Assembly (NCBI GenBank): GCA_964627935.1
Contig: CAZVLB010000018.1
Location: 1 to 64,000 of the forward strand
Direction of reading: 5' to 3'
Length of the DNA: 64,000 bases
Source: JAABVY01 sp964627935
Lineage (GTDB): Bacteria; Zixibacteria; MSB-5A5; JAABVY01
Below the pieces are notes generated by a model. The model was not told where the DNA came from, searched no databases, and worked only from the letters and a program-made list of their open reading frames with translations. Shown here one piece after another: positions 42,921 through 51,831 of the stretch (its first letter is position 1; each line of letters opens with the position of its first letter). A program made the translations under genes and the position numbers.

Positions 42921-43475
42921 TTATAATCTCGGTAAAGTGATTTTTGTCTGTTTTTGATATTTACCCTTTTTATCCTTATAGGATATCTGGCATTCCTCAT
43001 CCGCCTCGAGAAACAGGATCTGCGCAATTCCTTCATTGGCATAGACCTTGGCCGGCAGAGGAGTGGTGTTCGATATCTCCAAAGTCGCGTGTCCTTCCCA
43101 TTCGGGTTCAAAAGGGGTAACATTGACAATTATGCCGCAACGGGCATAAGTTGACTTGCCCAGACAGATGGTGAGAACATTCCTGGGAATTCGGAAGTAC
43201 TCGACCGTGCGGGCCAGTGCAAATGAATTGGGCGGTATCAGAATAGATTTGGCATTGACCTCCTTCAGCATGTTCTTGTTAAAATTTTTGGGATCGACAA
43301 TATCCGAATTGACATTGGTGAAGATATAGAATTCGTTCGAGACTCGTATATCATAACCGTATGACGACAGGCCATAGGAAATCTTGTTCTTTCTAACCTG
43401 CTTATTGGAAAACGGCTCAATCATTTTATGCTCTTTAGCCATCTTCCGTATCCATCTGTCTGACTTAATCGGCAT
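42921..43475 (-). CDS. dcd: dCTP deaminase
   Basis: Trimeric cytoplasmic enzyme of 184 residues that deaminates dCTP to dUTP for thymidylate synthesis. The family signature is visible from LGKSTYARCGIIVNVTPFEP to EWEGHATLEISNTT, with the catalytic Glu in HATLEISN. GGAGG lies 6 nt before the ATG. It lies upstream of nifJ on the minus strand, with a 90-nt gap. Confidence 0.92.
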   Translation of the reverse strand: MPIKSDRWIRKMAKEHKMIEPFSNKQVRKNKISYGLSSYGYDIRVSNEFYIFTNVNSDIVDPKNFNKNMLKEVNAKSILIPPNSFALARTVEYFRIPRNVLTICLGKSTYARCGIIVNVTPFEPEWEGHATLEISNTTPLPAKVYANEGIAQILFLEADEECQISYKDKKGKYQKQTKITLPRL

Positions 43476-43527
43476 AGTCCTCCCGTTTACTGTTCACTTG
43501 ACTGCAAAGATGCAATGTGACTTTAGT

Positions 43528-43962
43528 CTAATTGAATTCCTTCATCATCTCCGGGTGCTGTTTCCACTTGATCATGTCCGCCAGGGTAAAGCTCTGGAAA
43601 TGATCCAGGATTACCTGCAATGTGGAATTGAGCAGATACTTGACCGGGCAGTTTTCGCTCTTCTTGCATTCCTTGTGGTCATGGATGCATTTGGAAAGAA
43701 AATAGGGCCCCTGTATCGTTTCGACCAGTTCCCTGATGGTAATGTCCTCGGGAGCCCTTGCCAGTGTGAATCCGCCCTTGACTCCGCGATGTGATTTGAC
43801 TATTCCGGCCTTGGAAAGCGACTGAAATATCTTGGCCAGAAACTTTTCCGGCACTTCCTGTTCACGGGATACTTCCGAAAGCGGAACCACTCTGCCGCTT
43901 TCCTGCTCAGCAAGATAGAGCACGCCATACAGCCCGTAATCCTCTGCCTTTGTAAACCTCAT
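43528..43962 (-). CDS. Rrf2-family transcriptional regulator, probably Fe-S
   Basis: Winged-helix regulator of 144 residues. The HTH region (about 25-70) has SREQEVPEKFLAKIFQSL and the wing HRGVKGGFTLAR. Cys92, Cys99 and Cys105 form the three-cysteine cluster motif (C-x6-C-x5-C) of IscR/NsrR-type proteins, so it probably senses Fe-S status, redox or nitric oxide. It is divergent from the FAD/Fe-S oxidoreductase across a 257-nt region with inverted repeats. Confidence 0.87.
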   Translation of the reverse strand: MRFTKAEDYGLYGVLYLAEQESGRVVPLSEVSREQEVPEKFLAKIFQSLSKAGIVKSHRGVKGGFTLARAPEDITIRELVETIQGPYFLSKCIHDHKECKKSENCPVKYLLNSTLQVILDHFQSFTLADMIKWKQHPEMMKEFN

Positions 43963-44072
43963 TGAATTCCCCTTACCTTATGTGCTGACTTCGATATATG
44001 TTGTTGCCATACCTGTGTTCATCTATTGTCTCTGCTAACATATTGCCTTCTATATACCTACATTCAAACAAT

Positions 44073-44125
44073 ATCAAACAAAGAATATATATTTTGACCT
44101 GTTTTATGTCAAGTAATTGTTTGAT
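44073..44125. promoter_or_regulatory. Nested inverted repeats between the Rrf2 gene and the FAD/Fe-S oxidoreductase
   Basis: Perfect 9-bp arms ATCAAACAA (44073-44081) and TTGTTTGAT (44117-44125) enclose a smaller dyad TTGAC (44094-44098) / GTCAA (44108-44112). The surrounding 257 nt are very AT-rich and otherwise empty. A divergent Rrf2 regulator suggests an operator, but neither dyad matches an IscR box that I can confirm. Confidence 0.4.
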
Positions 44126-44219
44126 AATTCTTTCACAATCTCAAAATTCTATTTTGTTGTAGTTTCATTACTTATTATTATTCTCTCACTTCGGGTTTTA
44201 TATATACGTATATTTTGTA

Positions 44220-46961
44220 ATGAAGCGCAATGTAATTGAAAAATTAAGGACAATTTTAGGTGCCGATAGAGTCATTACTTCCAGGCCCGGCCTGGAGGCA
44301 TATGCTTCCGATGCATCAATTTACAGCGCCAGCCCTTTAGCCGTTATTATGCCCGAAAACGCCGACAAGTTCCGTCAGGCTTTCAAGCTCCTGATAGAAA
44401 ACGGCATAGCCGTTACCCCGCGCGGGGGAGGTTCCGGACTGGCGGGAGGGGCTGTTAATGAGGGTGTGCTGATCGATTTCTCACAGCTCGATAATGTGCT
44501 GAAAATCGATCCTGAGAATCGCACGGTCGAGACTGAATGCGGAATAATCTACGAACGGCTCAACCATGCCCTGGAACCCTATGGGCTCTTCTTTCCACCC
44601 GATCCATCGTCAGGCGATACCTGCCAGATAGGGGGCATGCTGGCCAATAACTCATCCGGGGCCAGGTCGGTCAAATACGGGACAACACGCGAATATGTGG
44701 ATGAATTAACGGTCATCTTGCCGGATGGCAAGGAGCTTGACCTGCATGATATGCCGGTCGCTTCAGATGAGCTGGAAGATTTCTTCAATGAAAATCCCTC
44801 GTTCCGGAAAATATATAATCTCATCGATAAAAACCGCGAGGAAATTCTCAGGGCTTATCCCGGGGTCAAGAAAAATGTCTGCGGCTATGATCTCAAAGCT
44901 GTGGCCGAGAAACTCAATCAGGGCATATTCGCGCCTCATCAGCTTTTTATCGGTTCCGAGGGCAGCCTGGGCGTGTTTCTCAAGGCCCGGCTCAGGCTCC
45001 TGCCAACTCCCGGCAAAAAGCTGACATCCCTGATTCTGTTTGAAAGGCTGGAACAGGTTGGCGATGCGACAATAGATTTTTTGAAGCTGAAACCCTCCGG
45101 CCTGGAACTTATCGACGGCAATACGCTGGATCTGATTGGACGCGAGAAATTCGATCTGCCGTCCTCGGCGCAGGCGATGCTGATCTGTGAATTCGATAAT
45201 CCCCCCTTCGAGAAAACAATACAGGGCCTGAAAGAGCATCTTGGCAAATATGATCTTTCCGGACAGCCATTATTCGAAACCGATCCATCCCGTCAGGCGA
45301 CCCTGTGGCGTGCCCGCAAAGCGATTGTGCCAACACTCTATCGGCTGGACCGGGATGCCCGACCCTGGGGCTTTATCGAGGATGCCGCGCTGCCATCAGA
45401 GAAGGTCCCGGAATTTATTCGCTTCCTGAACCGTACATTTAAAGAAAACAGCCTCACATGCGGTATATTCGGCCATATCGGCGACGGCAACCTGCATGTC
45501 CGTCCGGCCATCAATCTCTCCTCAGAGCACGGCCAGCGGCTCGCACGGCGCATTTATGATCTCGTTTATGACAAAATATTCGAGCTGGGCGGTTCGGCCA
45601 CCGCTGAACATGGCGACGGCCGTCTTCGGGCCGAAATCATGAAAAGGATGTACGGCGAAACCGTATATGGCCTGTTCACTGAAATAAAGCAGATTTTCGA
45701 CCCGCAAAAATTAGCCAATCCGGATGTGCTGATATCGTCCAGACCATTTACTGACCATATCGATACCGAGAAAGTCGTAAGGGAATGTGCCGCCTGTGGC
45801 AAATGTAATTCATACTGTCCCAGCTTCGAGGTTTTTAAATCGGAACGGATGGCGGCGCGCGGATGGGTTCGTGTGATGCTTTCTAATGGCTATGATTTTA
45901 AGCAATCAAAAGAGGAAACCAGCGGATGCCTGAACTGCAAATCCTGTTTTATTGTCTGTCCTGCGGGTGTCGATGTCTCCCGTTATGTCACCCGGCGCCG
46001 CAGTGAGAATCAGGGATGGATAGCCAGCAGGATATTTTCCCTGATGGAACATCCCGGGCGATTCGAATCGCTTGTCAAAATGCAGGGGGCAATTTTGAAT
46101 ATTTTCAATAAAGGCGCAACTCGCCCGCTTCTGAAACTTTTATCTGCTCCGGTTAGCAAAATAGATTCTGACCGCATTCTTCCGTCGATATCGAAAACAA
46201 CACTGCGCCGGAGATTCGCCGATCATATCAATGATACCGGCGCCGAAGTGGCATACTTCTATGGTTGCGCTGATAACATGATTGAGAATAACACAGGTAA
46301 CGCCGTAATTAAAATACTGGAAAGACATGGCCTCAGAGTCTCCTTGCCGGATCAAAAATGTTGCGGAATGCCTCAGCAGACATATGGTTTCTTCGATCAT
46401 GAAAAACGCCATGCAATCTATAATCTCGAATCGCTGGACAGGTATAAATATATAGTATTCAGCTGTGCCACCTGCCTGGGAGAGGTGCTCTCATACCCGC
46501 ATCTGTTCAAAGAGACTGATCCGCATTATAATACCGCAAAATCGGTTGCTTCGAAATGCTATGATATATCCGAGTTCCTGCTGGAACATGTGGATTTGAA
46601 ATTTCAAACAAATGGCGCAAACAGAAAACGAATTTCATTTCATCAGCCCTGCCACCTGCGCGAAGCAGGCCGTCAGAACAAAGCGGAGGAATTCCTGAAA
46701 AAACTGCCCGGTGTTGATTTTATACCTATGGATGATGCAGATTTCTGCTGCGGATCGGCCGGCACATATGGAATTTTTCATTATGATAATTCCATGAAGA
46801 TTTTTGCCCGCAAGAAAAAGGCCGTGGATAAGGCCAATCCCGATTTGGTGCTGTCCAATTGCCCCACCTGCATTCTGCAATTTGCCGATGGGCTCAAGGC
46901 CCCCGACAGGGTCGGCCATTCGGTGGAACTTGCCGCCCGTCTGTGCGGTTTGGAACTCTAA
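44220..46961 (+). CDS. FAD-linked oxidase fused to Fe-S/CCG domains (glycolate/D-lactate dehydrogenase type)
   Basis: Oxidoreductase of 913 residues combining GlcD-like and GlcF-like parts. Residues 25-215 form the FAD-binding domain (TPRGGGSGLAGGAVN) and 215-470 the substrate domain (TAEHGDGRL). Two 4Fe-4S motifs lie near 523 (CAACGKCNSYCP) and 568 (CLNCKSCFIVCP). Two CCG motifs near 714 (CCGMPQQT) and 842 (CCGSAGTY) end the protein. It probably oxidises D-lactate, glycolate or a related 2-hydroxyacid. No Shine-Dalgarno is visible; a TATATT hexamer ends 5 nt before the ATG, which would fit a leaderless transcript. Confidence 0.88.
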   Translation: MKRNVIEKLRTILGADRVITSRPGLEAYASDASIYSASPLAVIMPENADKFRQAFKLLIENGIAVTPRGGGSGLAGGAVNEGVLIDFSQLDNVLKIDPENRTVETECGIIYERLNHALEPYGLFFPPDPSSGDTCQIGGMLANNSSGARSVKYGTTREYVDELTVILPDGKELDLHDMPVASDELEDFFNENPSFRKIYNLIDKNREEILRAYPGVKKNVCGYDLKAVAEKLNQGIFAPHQLFIGSEGSLGVFLKARLRLLPTPGKKLTSLILFERLEQVGDATIDFLKLKPSGLELIDGNTLDLIGREKFDLPSSAQAMLICEFDNPPFEKTIQGLKEHLGKYDLSGQPLFETDPSRQATLWRARKAIVPTLYRLDRDARPWGFIEDAALPSEKVPEFIRFLNRTFKENSLTCGIFGHIGDGNLHVRPAINLSSEHGQRLARRIYDLVYDKIFELGGSATAEHGDGRLRAEIMKRMYGETVYGLFTEIKQIFDPQKLANPDVLISSRPFTDHIDTEKVVRECAACGKCNSYCPSFEVFKSERMAARGWVRVMLSNGYDFKQSKEETSGCLNCKSCFIVCPAGVDVSRYVTRRRSENQGWIASRIFSLMEHPGRFESLVKMQGAILNIFNKGATRPLLKLLSAPVSKIDSDRILPSISKTTLRRRFADHINDTGAEVAYFYGCADNMIENNTGNAVIKILERHGLRVSLPDQKCCGMPQQTYGFFDHEKRHAIYNLESLDRYKYIVFSCATCLGEVLSYPHLFKETDPHYNTAKSVASKCYDISEFLLEHVDLKFQTNGANRKRISFHQPCHLREAGRQNKAEEFLKKLPGVDFIPMDDADFCCGSAGTYGIFHYDNSMKIFARKKKAVDKANPDLVLSNCPTCILQFADGLKAPDRVGHSVELAARLCGLEL

Positions 46962-46980
46962 TATACAAAAAGGAGGAGAT

Positions 46981-47529
46981 GTGAACGAGGAAAAGCAAAA
47001 GCCCACAGGCCTGGTCATTTTATACACCGGTCATGGAAAGGGCAAAACCACCGCGGCATTGGGAATGTGCATTCGCGCCGCAGGGTACAAAAAGAAAGTC
47101 AGGATTATTCAGTTCATAAAAGGCACCTGGAAGTACGGCGAGATGGATGGCATAAAGCTTTTGGAGCCGTATGTGGAAATGGAACAGCGCGGCAAGGGTT
47201 TTGTGGGCATAGTAGATGACAAGGAAGATATTTCGACCCATATTCGCGCCGCCGAGGAGGCACTCGAATATTCCCGTGAGGCGCTTATGTCAGGCAAATA
47301 CGATCATGTCATTCTCGATGAAATCAATGTCGCCTTAAACCTGAAGCTCATCAAGGTTGAAGATGTTCTCAAATTGATCGATGATAAGCCTGCGGATTTG
47401 CATCTGATCCTGACCGGCCGTGATGCGCCGCAGGAATTGATCGACAGGGCCGACCTGGTAACCGAGATGCGCGAGATAAAACATCCATTTCAAAAGGGAA
47501 TCATGGCCCAGAAGGGTGTTGACTATTGA
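46981..47529 (+). CDS. cobO: Cob(I)yrinic acid a,c-diamide adenosyltransferase
   Basis: CobO/BtuR-type enzyme of 182 residues that transfers adenosyl from ATP to cob(I)alamin or its precursors. The P-loop TGHGKGKTTAA lies at 16-26 and the family signatures RIIQFIKG and VILDEINVAL follow. The start is GTG 46981, with AAGGAGGAG immediately upstream; longer frames would overlap the preceding gene. No other cobalamin synthesis gene is in the window, so it may serve corrinoid salvage. Confidence 0.9.
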   Translation: MNEEKQKPTGLVILYTGHGKGKTTAALGMCIRAAGYKKKVRIIQFIKGTWKYGEMDGIKLLEPYVEMEQRGKGFVGIVDDKEDISTHIRAAEEALEYSREALMSGKYDHVILDEINVALNLKLIKVEDVLKLIDDKPADLHLILTGRDAPQELIDRADLVTEMREIKHPFQKGIMAQKGVDY

Positions 47530-47590
47530 TTTTTTGCAATCAGTGACTATATTTGCGGAAAGCTTCAGGTCATAATAGGAGAGATAGCTA

Positions 47591-48526
47591 ATGAGCGCAG
47601 ACTACGACATTATAATCATCGGCGGAGGACCGGGCGGATTGACGGCTGGACTCTATGGGGCCCGTGCCAATCTCAAGACTTTATTGCTTGAAAAAGGTTT
47701 GCCCGGAGGGCAGATTGCAAACACTCATGAGGTGGAAGATTATCCCGGTTTCGAGCTGGTCAGCGGGCCGGAACTTGCCGCTAAAATGGAACAGCATGCC
47801 AAAAAGTTTGGGCTCGAGATTGAGATGGCTGCCGCCGAGGAGGTTTATTGCGACGGTGATGATCGTGTGGTGGTTCTTGATGATGAGCGCGAGTTGCGTG
47901 CCAAGACTGTAATCCTGGCCACCGGCGGTTCACCCAATTATCTCAATGTGCCCGGAGAAAAAGAGTTTTCCGGTATGGGCGTGTCATATTGCGCGATCTG
48001 TGACGGCGCATTTTTCAAGGACCAGGTTATCGTGGTCGTGGGTGGCGGAGATGCCGCGGTTGAGGAGGGTATCTTCCTGACCAAGTATGGCTCCAAAGTA
48101 ATAATTATTCACAGGCGCGATGAATTGCGTGCGGCCAAAATTATTCAAAAAAGAGCTTTTGCCAATCCCAAGATGGAATTTGTCTGGGATTCGGTTGTTG
48201 AGAAAATAAATGGCGATCAAAAAGTAAAGTCGGTTACTCTTAGAAATGTAAAAAGCGGCCAAACATCCGAATTGGAATGTGGCGCCGTGTTCATCTTCAT
48301 CGGCTTCAAACCGAACAGCAATCTCGTGCGTGAGGGCCTGGAAAAGAATGATGCCGGTTATATTCTCACCAATTACAGGATGGAAACCAGTGTCCCGGGC
48401 ATATTCGCCTGCGGTGATGTCCGTGATCAGCTGGTCAAACAGATTACGAATGCGGTCGGCGATGCCACTACTGCTGCCCTGGCGGCAGAAAAATATATCG
48501 AAGCCCTGCACGATAAAGAGCTTTGA
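47591..48526 (+). CDS. trxB: Thioredoxin reductase
   Basis: Flavoprotein of 311 residues that transfers electrons from NADPH to thioredoxin. The FAD motif GGGPGGLTAG lies at 11-20, the redox pair Cys134-Ala-Ile-Cys137 precedes DGAFF, the NADPH motif GGGDAAVEEG lies near 155 with HRRDELRA after it, and GDVRDQLVKQ binds FAD near the end. It is complete. AGGAGAG lies about 8 nt before the ATG. Confidence 0.92.
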   Translation: MSADYDIIIIGGGPGGLTAGLYGARANLKTLLLEKGLPGGQIANTHEVEDYPGFELVSGPELAAKMEQHAKKFGLEIEMAAAEEVYCDGDDRVVVLDDERELRAKTVILATGGSPNYLNVPGEKEFSGMGVSYCAICDGAFFKDQVIVVVGGGDAAVEEGIFLTKYGSKVIIIHRRDELRAAKIIQKRAFANPKMEFVWDSVVEKINGDQKVKSVTLRNVKSGQTSELECGAVFIFIGFKPNSNLVREGLEKNDAGYILTNYRMETSVPGIFACGDVRDQLVKQITNAVGDATTAALAAEKYIEALHDKEL

Positions 48527-48658
48527 TAGTTCGCAGGGGGCGCAGGGGGGCAAATTAAGTGAATGGATTTCGTAACGGGACTTGAACGTAAATCATCTTG
48601 ATCTGAGATGCAAGCCCCGGAAAAATGGCTCCATTGTAGAATCCGAATTTAAATCTGT

Positions 48659-49543
48659 ATGGTAAAAAAAATCGAAAAAAAGATGCAGAGAAAACCGGAA
48701 TGGTTCAAGATAAAGACACCTCTCGGAACGAATTACCGGGATGTTCAGCGCCTGATGCAATCACTTGATTTGCATACGGTTTGCCAGGAAGCCAATTGTC
48801 CCAACCGGCCCGAATGTTTCGGATCGAAAACAGCCACCTACCTGATCCTGGGCGATACCTGCACACGCGGATGCAGCTTCTGTAATGTTCGTCGTGGCAG
48901 GCCGGGAGAAGTTGATAGCGATGAACCGCTTCGTGTAGCCAAAGCATCTCACGAACTGGGGCTGAAATACGTCGTGATTACATCGGTAACCCGTGATGAC
49001 CTTCCCGATGGCGGCGCCGCGATTTTCGCTGATACGATCAGGGCTGTCAGAGATATCAATCCGGGCTGCAAAGTTGAGATGTTGATTCCTGATTTCAGGG
49101 GCAATCAGGAGGCAATAAAAACGGTAGTTGATGCCTCTCCGGACGTCCTGAATCATAATATAGAAACAGTGCGCCGTCTTTATCCAGAGGTTCGCAGGGG
49201 AGCAAAATATGATCGTTCGATAGAGCTATTTAGAAGCGTGAGAGAATTAGATGATCTGCTTCTGACCAAATCCGGCATTATGGTCGGTCTGGGCGAAATT
49301 TATGATGAAATAAAAGAGGCTTTTGATAATCTGGTCGAGGCCGGATGTAAATTGCTTACTATAGGCCAGTATCTCGCCCCCTCCGGCCGTCATCACGAGG
49401 TGATCAGATTTTATACTCCCGAAGAATTCGATCATTTAAAAGAGCTCGCTATCAAGGCCGGATTCCGCGGAGTGGTTTCCGGACCCCTGATCCGTTCCTC
49501 CTATCAGGCATCCAAAATGTTCAGCGAATCGGAAAGATCATAA
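48659..49543 (+). CDS. lipA: Lipoyl synthase
   Basis: Radical SAM enzyme of 294 residues that inserts two sulfurs into protein-bound octanoyl groups. The auxiliary cluster cysteines are Cys42, Cys47 and Cys53 (CQEANCPNRPEC) and the radical SAM cysteines are Cys68, Cys72 and Cys75 (CTRGCSFC). The family end GPLIRSSYQA, whose serine ligates the auxiliary cluster, is present. No convincing ribosome site precedes ATG 48659, and the 132-nt gap after trxB has no recognisable element. Confidence 0.93.
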   Translation: MVKKIEKKMQRKPEWFKIKTPLGTNYRDVQRLMQSLDLHTVCQEANCPNRPECFGSKTATYLILGDTCTRGCSFCNVRRGRPGEVDSDEPLRVAKASHELGLKYVVITSVTRDDLPDGGAAIFADTIRAVRDINPGCKVEMLIPDFRGNQEAIKTVVDASPDVLNHNIETVRRLYPEVRRGAKYDRSIELFRSVRELDDLLLTKSGIMVGLGEIYDEIKEAFDNLVEAGCKLLTIGQYLAPSGRHHEVIRFYTPEEFDHLKELAIKAGFRGVVSGPLIRSSYQASKMFSESERS

Positions 49544-49549
49544 ATCCAA

Positions 49550-50092
49550 TTATTTTAAATCCTTGAGGCTCTTGCGATAAAAATCAATCTCGTTTTTGAG
49601 AAACCTGATACGATGTTTTATGGCCATTTGCTCACCCATCGATATCGATGACTCCTGCAATTCACGAGCGCGAAAATCGGCCTGAACCTGTGCCAGAAGA
49701 CCCCGCAAAAAATCTATCCGTTGCTCTATCAGCCTGGCCAGATCGACATTTTTAATACCCAGTTTTTCTGATAATCCGATGAGAAGATCAAAGGGGAAAT
49801 AATCCTCTGATTGTATCAAAGCACTTTCTTTTTTGATCTCCCTGATAGCTCTTTCTCCCAGCTCTGTGAGTGAATAGATTTTCTGCGGCGGGCGGGACTT
49901 GATTTTCTTCTGTTCCGATTTGACAAGCCCGTGTTTTTCTAGCCGCCTTAACGAGTAGTAGAGATGCGGAATAGAATACTGGCACCAGGTGTCCACGCTT
50001 TCCTGAGAGAGAATCTCCTGCAGATGGTATGCATATACAGGCGAATTGTTTAGATAGGCCAGGAGAATATAATCGGTTGGATTCAGTTTCAT
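49550..50092 (-). CDS. PadR-family transcriptional regulator
   Basis: Winged-helix regulator of 180 residues. The N-terminal DNA-binding domain has the PadR pattern ILLAYLNNSPVYAYHLQEIL and YSLRRLEKHGLVKSE, followed by a wing RPPQKIYSLTELGE. The C-terminal helical part (about 100-180) is of the longer subfamily-2 type. Its promoter contains a palindrome, suggesting autorepression. It ends 6 nt from the lipA stop in a convergent arrangement, so lipA need not be its target. Confidence 0.85.
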   Translation of the reverse strand: MKLNPTDYILLAYLNNSPVYAYHLQEILSQESVDTWCQYSIPHLYYSLRRLEKHGLVKSEQKKIKSRPPQKIYSLTELGERAIREIKKESALIQSEDYFPFDLLIGLSEKLGIKNVDLARLIEQRIDFLRGLLAQVQADFRARELQESSISMGEQMAIKHRIRFLKNEIDFYRKSLKDLK

Positions 50093-50109
50093 GTACCCAA
50101 TAATTATTT

Positions 50110-50127
50110 TTCCAGGTGGAATGTCAA
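50110..50127 (-). promoter_or_regulatory. PadR promoter region with operator-like palindrome
   Basis: On the minus strand a perfect TTGACA (50122-50127) is immediately followed by the palindrome TTCCA-CC-TGGAA (50110-50121), within the promoter spacer. The -10 is not clear (ATTATT or TAATTA nearby). A bound repressor would occlude the -35 box. The PadR start codon lies 18 nt further on. Confidence 0.45.
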
Positions 50128-50262
50128 GCTCTCTTTTTTGACCACAATCTTGTGCAAAATTAAGGCAGAATCTATTCTCATAATCTGCCGAAAAGAATGC
50201 TAAGACGGTGCTTTACGGCTTAAACGAATCGCAAAAATCACATTTAAAAAGTAGGCTTTTTA

Positions 50263-51831
50263 ATGGGCTCATCCTTAGACAGCGCTGAAAAGTTCAATAT
50301 CGTTGTCATTGATGATGAAAAGTTCATCTGCGAGATCATTAAAGAAATCCTGGCCCGCGAGGAGTCATACAACTCCGAGTTTTTTGATTCGCCTCTGGAG
50401 GCCATGGATTATATCCGTACTCATCCGGTAGATCTCGTGCTTACCGATTTCTTTATGGGTAAGCATAGCGGAATGGACGTGCTCGAAACCACCCTCAAGT
50501 GGCATTCCGAGGCCATAGTCATTGTAATGACCGGCCACCCCACCATCGAAAACGTCATATCCGTTCTTAAGCTGGGAGCCTACGATTATATTGTTAAGCC
50601 CTTTAAGCTCGACACGCTGATGATGACAATCGAACGCGGCCTTAAAGCACAAAAACTGGCCAAGGAAAACTTACACCTGAAAAGCCTCGTCTCACTCTAC
50701 CAGATTTCGGAGGCAATGGGCACGACTATTCACCTCAATTCACTTCTCGATCTGGTAATCGATTCGATTGTCAATGAATTTAACGCCGATCTCGTTTCTA
50801 TCTCTCTCTGGGATTCGCATCGCGACCGTCTTACCCTGGAGGCCTATTACGGCGATGAAGCCGAGATCAAGCGCAATCCGCTCCTGGCCGGAAAATCGGA
50901 GATCAACTATACCGTCCTCAAAGAAGCCCGGCCGCAGGTAATTAACGAGCAGGAGAAGAGCAAAGACGATCCCTCCGATACAAACGGAACCTATCTTTCG
51001 CTGGTCTGCCATCCTTTACTGGCGCAGGGCAATGTGATCGGTACATTGAACCTCCTGCGGCGAGGCAAATTCCAGCCGTTCTCAATGGGCGATGTGCATC
51101 TGCTCTGGATTCTGGCCTCAAAAGCCGCCAGTGCGATCGAAAATTCTCAGCTTTATCATGAGCTGGAAAAAGCCTATATCGGAACCGTGAGGGCTTTCGC
51201 CAATGCTGTTGAGGCGCGCGATAACTATACCCGCGGGCATACCGAAAGGGTATACAAGATAGCCTCCATGATGGCCGAGGAACTGGGCTGGAATGAAAAG
51301 CAGATGAAATACCTTTATATGGGATCGGTGCTGCATGACATCGGCAAAATCGGTGTGCCCGACAGCATCCTGAATAAGCCCGGCAAATTTACGGCGGAAG
51401 AACTGGCCACCATGAGAATGCATCCCGAAACCGGAGTAAAGATGCTCGAGGGCGTGCCCATGCTGGAACCGGCATTGCCCTACATTCTCTATCATCATGA
51501 GCATTATGACGGCAGCGGCTATCCGCTGGGACTCAAGGGCACAAATATTCCCGTAGAAGGAAGAATCCTGGCAATAGCTGATACCGTAGATGCGATCCTG
51601 ACAAATCGCCCATATCGCATGGGGGCTTCCATAAACAAAGTCTCGGATGAACTGGTGCGCTGTAGCGGCAAGCAGTTCGATCCCGGGCTGGTTGAATTAT
51701 TCCTGAAAATCATCCGCAATGATAATTCCCGGCTGGCCGAAATCTACGGTGAAGTCGAGGAAGTCAGTGAAGATAAAATTAATCCTGCCGTCTCTAAACA
51801 ACAAGTCCTGAAGATGCCGACTAACCCATAG
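50263..51831 (+). CDS. Response regulator with GAF and HD-GYP domains (probable c-di-GMP phosphodiesterase)
   Basis: Cytoplasmic protein of 522 residues. An N-terminal receiver (about 10-128) has acidic IDDE, phospho-acceptor Asp62 in LVLTDFFM and Lys in VKPF. A GAF domain (about 150-305) follows, then HD-GYP (about 310-500) with HDIGKIG near 359 and HHEHYDGSGYPLGLKG near 411. The HD and GYP metal and substrate residues are all present, so hydrolysis of cyclic di-GMP is likely. The last 11 nt overlap the end of the convergent protease gene. Confidence 0.88.
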   Translation: MGSSLDSAEKFNIVVIDDEKFICEIIKEILAREESYNSEFFDSPLEAMDYIRTHPVDLVLTDFFMGKHSGMDVLETTLKWHSEAIVIVMTGHPTIENVISVLKLGAYDYIVKPFKLDTLMMTIERGLKAQKLAKENLHLKSLVSLYQISEAMGTTIHLNSLLDLVIDSIVNEFNADLVSISLWDSHRDRLTLEAYYGDEAEIKRNPLLAGKSEINYTVLKEARPQVINEQEKSKDDPSDTNGTYLSLVCHPLLAQGNVIGTLNLLRRGKFQPFSMGDVHLLWILASKAASAIENSQLYHELEKAYIGTVRAFANAVEARDNYTRGHTERVYKIASMMAEELGWNEKQMKYLYMGSVLHDIGKIGVPDSILNKPGKFTAEELATMRMHPETGVKMLEGVPMLEPALPYILYHHEHYDGSGYPLGLKGTNIPVEGRILAIADTVDAILTNRPYRMGASINKVSDELVRCSGKQFDPGLVELFLKIIRNDNSRLAEIYGEVEEVSEDKINPAVSKQQVLKMPTNP

